DNA of 47,497 nucleotides. Source: Desulfobacteraceae bacterium (GTDB lineage Bacteria; Desulfobacterota; Desulfobacteria; Desulfobacterales; Desulfosarcinaceae). The notes under the pieces were generated by a model. It saw nothing but the letters and a program-made list of their open reading frames with translations. It was not told where the DNA came from and ran no database searches. Shown in pieces: positions 16,385-22,557 of this stretch (position 1 is the stretch's first letter; each line of letters begins with the position of its first letter). The translations under genes and the position numbers were made by a program. The DNA lies in NCBI GenBank assembly GCA_003599575.1, contig QZKV01000171.1, positions 1 to 47,497 of the forward strand, in the 5' to 3' direction.

Positions 16385-16408
16385 AGATCATTCCATTCTG
16401 AAATTTGT

Positions 16409-16422
16409 ACTGAGTGCTCAGT
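16409..16422. promoter_or_regulatory. Probable TetR operator, ACTGAG-N2-CTCAGT
   Basis: ACTGAG and CTCAGT are perfect inverted 6-base arms with a 2-base centre, followed by CAGT. ACTGAG...CTCAGT palindromes are typical operators of TetR regulators. The site lies 25-38 bases upstream of the tetR start codon, where it would block transcription of the tetR-sulP operon. No other comparable palindrome was seen nearby. Confidence 0.6.
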
Positions 16423-16461
16423 CAGTTTTTAGAAGCACCGGTTTTGAAAGTCAACAACTTT

Positions 16462-16618
16462 TTGGGGTTGGTGGGTTCGTTGGGTTTATTGAGTTTGTTG
16501 GGTTGGTTGGGTTTATTGAGTTTGTTGGGTTGTTGAGTGGGTTGGGTTGTTGAGTGGGTTGGGTTGTTGAGTGGGTTGGGTTGTTGAGTGGGTTGGGTTG
16601 TTGAGTTTGTTGGGTTGC
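16462..16618 (-). repeat. GGGTT/GTTGAGT array with 17-base tandem units
   Basis: This is the same low-complexity family as at 8270-8335, here in the opposite orientation (minus strand reads AACCCAACAA). Its core is a nearly exact tandem repeat of GGGTTGGGTTGTTGAGT (17 bases, about four units, roughly 16527-16606), flanked by degenerate 5- and 10-base units. It lies upstream of tetR, beyond the operator. Confidence 0.8.
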
Positions 16619-16671
16619 TGAATTTTGGATGGAAGGCTTTGAAGGGGCAAGCTCAACAGATTAAAAGAAAT

Positions 16672-16810
16672 TCGCTGGTTCCCAAGCTCCAGCTTGGGAA
16701 CCTGTTCCGCGAAGCGCATAACGCTTCCATTTCGGAATTCTTCCACTACACGGGGGAAGCTGGAGCTTTTAGTAAAGGGGGTTCCCAAGCCGGAGCTTGG
16801 GAACCAGCGA
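16672..16810. repeat. Paired REP-like palindromes (GTTCCCAAGC...)
   Basis: Two 26-base palindromes, 16677-16702 and 16780-16805, each read GGTTCCCAAGC and its complement around a 4-base centre. The outer flanks (TCGCTGGTTCCCAAGC at 16673 and GCTTGGGAACCAGCGA ending 16810) are themselves inverted. The whole 139-base unit is therefore one inverted structure with two hairpins. This looks like a REP/BIME-type element. It directly abuts GGTATC element copy B. Confidence 0.75.
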
Positions 16811-16947
16811 AACGTACCGCTTTGGGGGATTTGCTTAGCTGGTGAATTGGTCGACCTCGGGGTCGGTATCGGTATCGATATCGAATTCGATTGCGACCAC
16901 GATACCGATACCGAATAGTTACGTCCTAATATTAGGAATATGTATAC
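16811..16947. repeat. Dispersed palindromic GGTATC element, copy B
   Basis: This is a second copy of the element at 9000-9148. It has the same start (ACGTACCGCTTTGGGGGATT), the same GGTGAATTGG, the same hexamer palindrome centred on TATCGAATTCGA, and the same end (CCGAATAGTT...AATATTAGGAATATGTAT). The palindromic centre is shorter than in copy A by about two hexamers. It lies in the 715-base repeat-filled gap between tetR and the next operon. Confidence 0.75.
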
Positions 16948-16988
16948 CAAGGCTGGAGGGCATTATCCTGCTGAGTCAAAAAACAAAC

Positions 16989-17102
16989 CCCACCAACCAT
17001 TAAAGCTCAATAACCCAATAAACTCAATAAACCCAACCAACCCAACCAACCCAACCAACCCAATCAACCCAACAAACCCAATCAACCCAACAAACCCAAC
17101 TA
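16989..17102 (+). repeat. AACCC/AACCAACCC low-complexity array, touching a stop codon
   Basis: This run of CCAAC, CCAAT and AACAA units (for example CCCAACCAACCCAACCAACC) extends to position 17100. The final C of the array is the last base (complement G) of the TAG stop codon of the receiver gene at 17100-17561. The array therefore supplies or borders the end of that gene. Confidence 0.75.
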
Positions 17103-17561
17103 CTCCTGATCCTTATCCTGGTGGAATACCCGGCCGGGGTGCCGGATCAGCTCCTGAATCTTGGCTTTGCGGATCTTTTGCTCATGCTGATCTTTTTTTT
17201 CGAAAGCTTCTCCGAGCTTGACCATGAAGTCCTCAAATTTGACCGGTTTGAGCAGGTAATCGAAAGCGCCCAGCTTCATCCCTTCAATGCTGGTTTCCAC
17301 AGAGGCGTGCCCGGTCAGCAGGATGACTTCGGTCAGCGGGGCTTTGCGTTTCATCTCCCTTAATGCCTCAATGCCGTCCATGCCGCCGGGCATCTTGATA
17401 TCCAGCACCACCACGTCGAAAAGCCGCTTGTCCATCAGCTTCAAGGCCTCTTCGGCGCTGGTCACACCGGAGGTGTTGATATTGCGTTTTTGAAGCCGCT
17501 TGGTGATGGTATCCAGAAAGTCCACTTCATCGTCCACAACCAAAATGCTGAAGTAGTCCAT
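17100..17561 (-). CDS. Single-domain response regulator with basic C-terminal tail
   Basis: The 153-residue protein has a receiver (about 1-122) with VDDE pocket, phosphoacceptor in VLDIKMPGGMDG (one residue longer than usual in this loop), LLTGHA and lysine in LLKPV. A charged tail of about 30 residues includes KIRKAKIQELIRHPGRV. The tail resembles that of the receiver at 19430-19888 (KIRVARMRKLMGTPREIL). There is no DNA-binding domain. AGGAGG lies before the ATG. It follows the DASS transporter gene by about 183 bases and ends at a low-complexity repeat. It is likely a phosphoacceptor linked to the DASS transporter and neighbouring kinases, by context. Confidence 0.9.
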   Translation of the reverse strand: MDYFSILVVDDEVDFLDTITKRLQKRNINTSGVTSAEEALKLMDKRLFDVVVLDIKMPGGMDGIEALREMKRKAPLTEVILLTGHASVETSIEGMKLGAFDYLLKPVKFEDFMVKLGEAFEKKDQHEQKIRKAKIQELIRHPGRVFHQDKDQE

Positions 17562-17744
17562 AGATCCTCCTGTTGTATAAATAAGATTTTCGAGGCCGCG
17601 AGCGTCCGGTGCCGAATTATATCATAAATTACAGCGGTGAGAATATGGTTGCCCATTCTTTACCCCCGGGAGAGCAAAACGGATCAAAAAAAAGCCCGGT
17701 CCGCGATGATGTAGGGCAGAATTCCTGCCTTTGTCATTTTCCTA

Positions 17745-19400
17745 TTAAAACGGCCAGCTCAACACCCGCCAATAGCCGAAAACGGCCCAGATCCATAACA
17801 CCAGCCAGGACAGGATGGTGATCGGGACGCCGTACTTGACGAAATCCATCACATCCAGCAGGCGTTCTCCGGTTTCCGGGTCTCGTCCCATGCCGAATGC
17901 AATGGCGTTGTTGGGCGTGCCGACCACCAGAAAATTGGCAAAGGACGAGGAGAAGGAACAGATCAGGCCCACTTTCCACACGCTGACGCCGGCCAGTGTC
18001 GCCATGGGCAGCACCACGGGTCCCAGCGCCGCCACGGTGGCGCCGTCGCTCATAAAATTGGTCATGGTGCCGGTCAGGATGCTGACCCCCACCACCAGAC
18101 CCTCGCCGCTGCTGAGAAAGTCGGGCAGCGCGCTTACGAAGCTTTCGGCCAGCCACAAGGCCCCGCCGGTGAATTTGAGGCCCACACCGATCGCGGTGGC
18201 CGCGGCATACAGTCCGACCACATCGAAGGCCACACCTTCCTGGACATCTTCCCAACGCAGGATGCGCGTGACGAACATGGCCATGACGGCATACAGTGTC
18301 GGCCCGCCCAGGCCGGCGTGTTCGCCGATGATCAACCAAGCCGCCACCAGCAGCACCAGAATGACAGCCATGATGGCTTCCAGGCCCTTGAATTTGGGCA
18401 TGCGGGCCACTTCGGCGCGCACCACTTCAGCCGGATTCATATCGGGCACCTTGAAGCGCGGTTTGCAGCGCAAATACATATAGGCGCCGATGACGCAGGA
18501 CATCAAGGGCACAAAGGCGATACCTGTTTTCATCCATTCCAGAAACGAAATGGGCGTGCCGTACTCCATCAGGTACCCCACCATGATGGCATTGCGTCCG
18601 CCGGCCGCCGGGGAGCCCGGTCCGCCGACATTGGCTGCAAAAGTGAGGCTGAGCAGCAAGAAAACCCCCAAGGCGGGGTCCTTGTCCACCCCGTGCATCC
18701 TGCAGCTGACTTTATAGATTCCCATCAGGACCGGAATCAGCAGGGCCACCAGGGCGTGTTCGGACAGAAAGCTGGCGGCCACGGATAGCATGGGCAGAAA
18801 GATGAAGGCAAAGGCCTTGGCGCTGCGTATGCGGCTGAGCAATATCAGGCCGATGCGTTTGTCCAGACCGGTTTTGGCCACTCCCACGGCCACGGCCAGG
18901 ATGCCGAAAACGAAAAAGACGGCATCGGACATGTAGGCTTTGGAGATTTCGTTCAAAGGCAGGATGGCGAACAGATAGATCGCCACACCGACCAGAATAT
19001 CGGTTGCGCCGATGGGCAAAGCTTCGGTGCCCCACAGGAAAGCTGCCCAGAAGAGAATCAGGACCATGACTTTGGCCAGCCGGGCGACCTGATCGGCCTT
19101 CATCAAGCTTTCTCTGCCATGCTCTCCGACCGTTTCGGTTTTGCCCTCCTGGGCGGCTTTAAAAGCAGCCGGCCGCAGTTTTTGGTTGACCGTATCGACG
19201 ATGTTTTTGGCATTGCGCGGCAGTTTGTAACCCGCCGGATCTGCTTTGGTGACCATATTCAGCATGGACTGGGGCGGCGGCATAATGGTCAATGCGATGA
19301 ACACGAGCGCTGAAATCAAAATCAGGACCGGTTTGTAGCCGGGCTGGCTCTTCCAGCTCCAGCCGTGCTCCGGCAGGGCACTCAACACTTTGTGGGCCAT
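17745..19400 (-). CDS. DASS/SLC13-family anion symporter
   Basis: The start was chosen at ATG 19398-19400 because GGAGGAAAA precedes it; an in-frame ATG ten codons upstream (19430) overlaps the preceding receiver's stop. The 551-residue protein has a first membrane helix (about 24-42), then a soluble loop of about 65 residues. The conserved DASS core follows (FWAAFLWGTEALPIGATDI, FLSEHALVALLIPV, ANVGGPGSPAAGGRNAIMVG, FMSDGATVAALGPV, VGTPNNAIAFGMG), with 11-12 membrane helices. The family carries sodium-coupled sulfate or di- and tricarboxylates. The two substrate/sodium motifs are intact (GGPGSPAAGGRN and VGTPNNA). Receivers lie on both sides of it. The substrate cannot be decided from sequence. 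Confidence 0.92.
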   Translation of the reverse strand: MAHKVLSALPEHGWSWKSQPGYKPVLILISALVFIALTIMPPPQSMLNMVTKADPAGYKLPRNAKNIVDTVNQKLRPAAFKAAQEGKTETVGEHGRESLMKADQVARLAKVMVLILFWAAFLWGTEALPIGATDILVGVAIYLFAILPLNEISKAYMSDAVFFVFGILAVAVGVAKTGLDKRIGLILLSRIRSAKAFAFIFLPMLSVAASFLSEHALVALLIPVLMGIYKVSCRMHGVDKDPALGVFLLLSLTFAANVGGPGSPAAGGRNAIMVGYLMEYGTPISFLEWMKTGIAFVPLMSCVIGAYMYLRCKPRFKVPDMNPAEVVRAEVARMPKFKGLEAIMAVILVLLVAAWLIIGEHAGLGGPTLYAVMAMFVTRILRWEDVQEGVAFDVVGLYAAATAIGVGLKFTGGALWLAESFVSALPDFLSSGEGLVVGVSILTGTMTNFMSDGATVAALGPVVLPMATLAGVSVWKVGLICSFSSSFANFLVVGTPNNAIAFGMGRDPETGERLLDVMDFVKYGVPITILSWLVLWIWAVFGYWRVLSWPF

Positions 19401-19429
19401 TTTTCCTCCTCGATGCATCCGCGCAAGCA

Positions 19430-19888
19430 TTACTTGTCTTTGAACTCGTCCAATATTTCCCGCGGCGTACCCATCAACTTGCGCATGCGGGCCACCCGGA
19501 TTTTGCCCTCCAGATCCTGCCGGCGCTGAAAGGCTGCTTCGGCCTTATGGATCAGATCGGGGATATCGGTGGGTTTCATCAGATAATCGCATGCGCCGGT
19601 CTTCAGCCCCTCGATTGCGGATTCAACCGTGGCATGGCCGGTGAGCATGATCACCTCCACCATGGGATACTGGCGCTTGATTTCTTTCAGGGTGGCAATA
19701 CCGTCCATGCCCGGCATCTTGACATCCAGCACCACTACGTGGATGTCGCTGGTGCGCAACTTTTCCAATGCCTCGACCCCGCCGGCGGCCGTCACAACGG
19801 AATAGCCCAGGCGGGTAATCAACTTGCTGGTGGTCGTCAGGAAACGCTCTTCATCATCGACGAGCATCATGACCATATTCTTTTCCAT
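19430..19888 (-). CDS. Single-domain response regulator with conserved tail
   Basis: The 152-residue receiver has pocket VDDEE, phosphoacceptor in VLDVKMPGMDG, MLTGHA and lysine in LMKPT. A tail follows containing KIRVARMRKLMGTPREILDE. The tail matches the one on the receiver at 17100-17561, and its KIR.A...L motif is not part of the receiver fold. It lies 68 bases after the CBS-domain gene and just before the DASS gene. Together with the CBS gene it mirrors the fused REC-CBS protein encoded at 20779-21681. Likely a component of transport-linked signalling. Confidence 0.92.
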   Translation of the reverse strand: MEKNMVMMLVDDEERFLTTTSKLITRLGYSVVTAAGGVEALEKLRTSDIHVVVLDVKMPGMDGIATLKEIKRQYPMVEVIMLTGHATVESAIEGLKTGACDYLMKPTDIPDLIHKAEAAFQRRQDLEGKIRVARMRKLMGTPREILDEFKDK

Positions 19889-19956
19889 GAACTTCTCCTT
19901 TCGCGAATTGAGTCGCCGCTGGTCATCGAAATGGTTGGCATACGGCCCGGCCGGAG

Positions 19957-20520
19957 TTATGCGTTTGGACAGGCCTGCACCTTGCGGGCAATTTCATCGA
20001 ATACGTCCGAAAGGCGCAGGATACCGACCACTTCCGGTCCGTCGTTGACCAGCAGGGATTGGAACGACCCCATCACCAGATGGTGAAGGGCTACATCCAG
20101 GGAGGCGGTCACCTGGACGTATTCGCTTTCCTCCGGGGTGTACATGAAATCCCGAACGGTTTGCACGGATGCCTTGCGACAGATATCGTCGATGGCTTCG
20201 TCCCATAAATTATGGTGCGTCAACATCGATTTGATGAACTGGCGTGTGAACCCCATGTGGGCCAAACCCTGCCGGGGCGTTATCAATTGGCGGTATTTGG
20301 GTTCAAGACCGCGAACGACTTCCATCATACCGATCTTGCCGACCAGGCGGCCCTTGGCATCCAGAACCAGCACGGCCCGATGGTGGCGTTTTCCCGGGGC
20401 AAGTCGGGCATTGGACGCTTGCAAGGCCAAAAACGCCTCTTGTAAAGTGGCCTTTTCCGATACCGTGGCATATTCCGCCAACGGTACCATCAATTCTTTC
20501 ACCGAACGAAGCTTGGCCAT
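19957..20520 (-). CDS. CBS-pair domain protein
   Basis: From ATG 20518-20520 (AAAGGAGAG upstream; an ATG seven codons earlier is in frame but has no such site) the protein has 187 residues. Two CBS motifs are visible: about 5-70 (VKELMVPLAEYATVSEKATL ... RAVLVLDAKGRLVGKIGMME) and about 125-180 (VRDFMYTPEESEYVQVTASL ... LLVNDGPEVVGILRLSDV). They are separated by a helical insert. CBS pairs bind adenine nucleotides and regulate transporters and enzymes. The first motif is close to the REC-CBS protein's (VMIPLAEYTTVKEN). It lies between a receiver gene and that fusion. It may read energy charge for the nearby DASS transporters. Confidence 0.9.
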   Translation of the reverse strand: MAKLRSVKELMVPLAEYATVSEKATLQEAFLALQASNARLAPGKRHHRAVLVLDAKGRLVGKIGMMEVVRGLEPKYRQLITPRQGLAHMGFTRQFIKSMLTHHNLWDEAIDDICRKASVQTVRDFMYTPEESEYVQVTASLDVALHHLVMGSFQSLLVNDGPEVVGILRLSDVFDEIARKVQACPNA

Positions 20521-20778
20521 ACATCTCTCCTTTGCGCTCATTTTGGACTTTCGATATCGTGGTCAGGAGGATAGCAATCCGCACGCCATTTTTACGCGTG
20601 TTGCGGACTTTCACAAAGTATCGAAATTCCATATATTTATCGATTGATCGCCATTTCAGGCCGCGTCAAAGCGAACCGGTTGCGTCAGGTTTTTTTACAA
20701 CCTGTTAATTTCCCCTGCAGGCCGGGGGTGCCTTGGATGGGGGGGTTGCTCGCTAGAAAGTTCGCACGGATGGGTGAT

Positions 20779-21681
20779 TCATTTCTGCAAGATCTTCTCT
20801 ATTTCGAAAAAGAGTTCCTGTTCACGGATGATTCCCGCCATACGCCCCGCGCGCCGGACGACCAGACGGCGGATATTTTGGGTGAGCATCATGTAAGCCG
20901 CCTCCATCAGGTTGGCTTCCGCATCAATGGTCTGCGGCGCCGGCTGCATCAAGGCCGCCACTGGATGATCGCCCATCTCTTTGACGGCCCGGCTGAACAT
21001 GCCGTGCCAGAACAGGGGGGAGTATCGGATGCTATCGGCCATGGAGGGACGCGAGGCCGAGAGGTAGGCCGGCATCATGCCCGAGAGCAGGTCGGTAATG
21101 GCAAGGACGCCGGTCATTTCGCCGGCAGCGTTGAAAACCAACACGCTGCGATGGCCGGTTTCCATCAAGCGGCTGGTGGAGATCCTGTAAGCAAAGGAGT
21201 CCCGGAGGGCTTGAACCGCCACCCGAACCGAATCGTTTTCCTTAACCGTGGTGTATTCCGCCAAAGGAATCATCACCTCGCCCACCTTTTTCTCGTCAAT
21301 GGCACCCGCCAGGCCTTTTATCTTGCTGGCGTCCACGATCTTGGAGGCCAGCAGATCGATGTCACAGGGTTTGGCAAGATAATCGAAAGCCCCCTCGGCC
21401 AAGGCCTCCTTGGCCGAGGGCATGGCTCCGTGCCCGGTCAACATGATCACCGGCAACCGGGGATAACGCTTCTTGATCTCTTTAAGCACCTGATGGCCGT
21501 CCATGCCGGGTAATTTGACATCGAGCACTACCACATCGGGGTTTTCCGTCAGCTTGGCGAGCGCTTCCGGGCCATCGGCGGCCATTACGGTATCGAACCC
21601 GCGGCGGTTCAGTATTTTGCGGGTGGTCTCGCGGAACTTTTCCTCATCGTCCACCATCAACACCTTTATCTTGTGATTCAT
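20779..21681 (-). CDS. Response regulator with C-terminal CBS pair
   Basis: The start was chosen at ATG 21679-21681 (AAGGAG 6 bases upstream); the open frame extends further but without a site. The 300-residue protein has an N-terminal receiver (about 1-120; VDDEE, phosphoacceptor in VLDVKLPGMDG, MLTGHG, AKPC lysine) and a CBS pair (about 130-195 and 240-297). The second CBS includes RRLVVRRAGRMAGIIREQEL. A receiver joined to a nucleotide-binding CBS pair suggests that phosphorylation and adenylate level are integrated in one output acting on a partner protein. The neighbouring genes at 19430 and 19957 encode the same two modules as separate proteins. Confidence 0.92.
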   Translation of the reverse strand: MNHKIKVLMVDDEEKFRETTRKILNRRGFDTVMAADGPEALAKLTENPDVVVLDVKLPGMDGHQVLKEIKKRYPRLPVIMLTGHGAMPSAKEALAEGAFDYLAKPCDIDLLASKIVDASKIKGLAGAIDEKKVGEVMIPLAEYTTVKENDSVRVAVQALRDSFAYRISTSRLMETGHRSVLVFNAAGEMTGVLAITDLLSGMMPAYLSASRPSMADSIRYSPLFWHGMFSRAVKEMGDHPVAALMQPAPQTIDAEANLMEAAYMMLTQNIRRLVVRRAGRMAGIIREQELFFEIEKILQK

Positions 21682-21838
21682 TACCAGCTCCTTGATTGGC
21701 GCGTTCATCGGATCGGTCAGGCGCCTTGGTGCGGTCGATCTGTTCAGCACGCTGCGCCGGTGATGGTTAAACATCCCTTACACGAGGGAGGCTGCTATGA
21801 CTGTTCAGTACATGCACAATGCTTCAAAACCTTCGCAT

Positions 21839-22369
21839 TCATCCTTCAGGACCACCCGCCGTCAGCGGCAGCAGGATGCGGAAAAGCATGATGATCATGG
21901 TTACCGTCAGCGCCAGAACGACCGCTGTTTGACCGCGCGTCAGACCACAGCCGCGGCGCATTCCGGTCCAGATCAGCCACCACTTCCATGGTTCGGCAAT
22001 CATCACCAGCACGGGGTTCCAGGAAAGCAGCAAAGTAACGCCCGAACTATGGGCAAAGATGCTGAAGATTCTGCTGAAGTCAATCTTGTGGCCGGTGAGC
22101 GGCACCGCCATCGGGTATGCCAGGCCGGCGGCCAGCAACGCCATGCCGAACCCGTTGACCGCCAGAATCGCCCCCTGGACCAGGTTTCCGGACAGCGGCC
22201 CGGTCAGAATCGCCGCGCCTGCGCTGATAAGGCTGGATATGGCCAAAAAGGCCGCCGCCGGCATACCCTGGGAGTGGGTATCGCCAGCGTCAAAAAAAAG
22301 CTTCGGCGCTTTCACCAGCTGCACCCATGTATGCAGATATGCCCTGAGGAAGAAAGTTTTTTCCCTCAT
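21839..22369 (-). CDS. Yip1-like multi-pass membrane protein
   Basis: The 176-residue protein has about five membrane helices. The first hydrophobic block is FLAISSLISAGAAILTGPLS, preceded by the motif LVKAPKLFFDAGD, and the last is VVLALTVTMIIMLFRILLP. The pattern and the central glycine-rich helix (ILAVNGFGMALLAAGLAYP) fit the bacterial Yip1-like family. Its function is unknown; some members accompany transporters. The gene starts 4 bases after the stop of the small membrane protein gene and is the third gene of the DASS-containing unit beginning at 24414. It may be an accessory subunit of that transporter, by position only. Confidence 0.75.
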   Translation of the reverse strand: MREKTFFLRAYLHTWVQLVKAPKLFFDAGDTHSQGMPAAAFLAISSLISAGAAILTGPLSGNLVQGAILAVNGFGMALLAAGLAYPMAVPLTGHKIDFSRIFSIFAHSSGVTLLLSWNPVLVMIAEPWKWWLIWTGMRRGCGLTRGQTAVVLALTVTMIIMLFRILLPLTAGGPEG

Positions 22370-22373
22370 CGGT

Positions 22374-22544
22374 TCACATCCAACCGAAACGGACCATCAG
22401 CCCAAATGCGGCCATAGCGATGGTCAGAATAAAAAAGAAACGGCGTTCGGCGTCACGGGAAAAATAAATCCGTCCGCTCGCGCACCGCTTCGGTTTGGCG
22501 GCAGGCCCATCGGCCTGCGTGCGATGGGTATTGATCATGTTCAT
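22374..22544 (-). CDS. Small C-terminally anchored membrane protein, 56 residues
   Basis: This short frame starts 13 bases after the DASS stop codon (GGATGA precedes ATG 22542-22544) and stops 4 bases before the Yip1-like gene. The first 30 residues are polar and basic, followed by YFSRDAERRFFFIL and a single membrane helix, ILTIAMAAFGLMVRFGWM, that ends the protein. The tight spacing on both sides and the clean topology (basic cytoplasmic N-terminus, one helix) support a real gene. It may be a small subunit of the DASS transporter. It is below usual length cut-offs and easily overlooked. Confidence 0.7.
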   Translation of the reverse strand: MNMINTHRTQADGPAAKPKRCASGRIYFSRDAERRFFFILTIAMAAFGLMVRFGWM

Positions 22545-22557
22545 TCATCCAAGGTTT

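Noticed and set aside
16513..16950. Open minus-strand frame of 145 codons with PTQQPNPLNN-like repeats
   Set aside because: It is the translation of the low-complexity array, the REP palindromes and the GGTATC element, with no ribosome site or protein character.
8270..17102. CRISPR array suspected from repeated short units
   Set aside because: Units are contiguous tandem repeats without unique spacers, and no cas genes are present.
17680..17740. Possible intrinsic terminator after the DASS gene (GCCC ... GGGC then eight T on the minus strand)
   Set aside because: Only a 4-bp stem with a 16-base loop; too weak to call.
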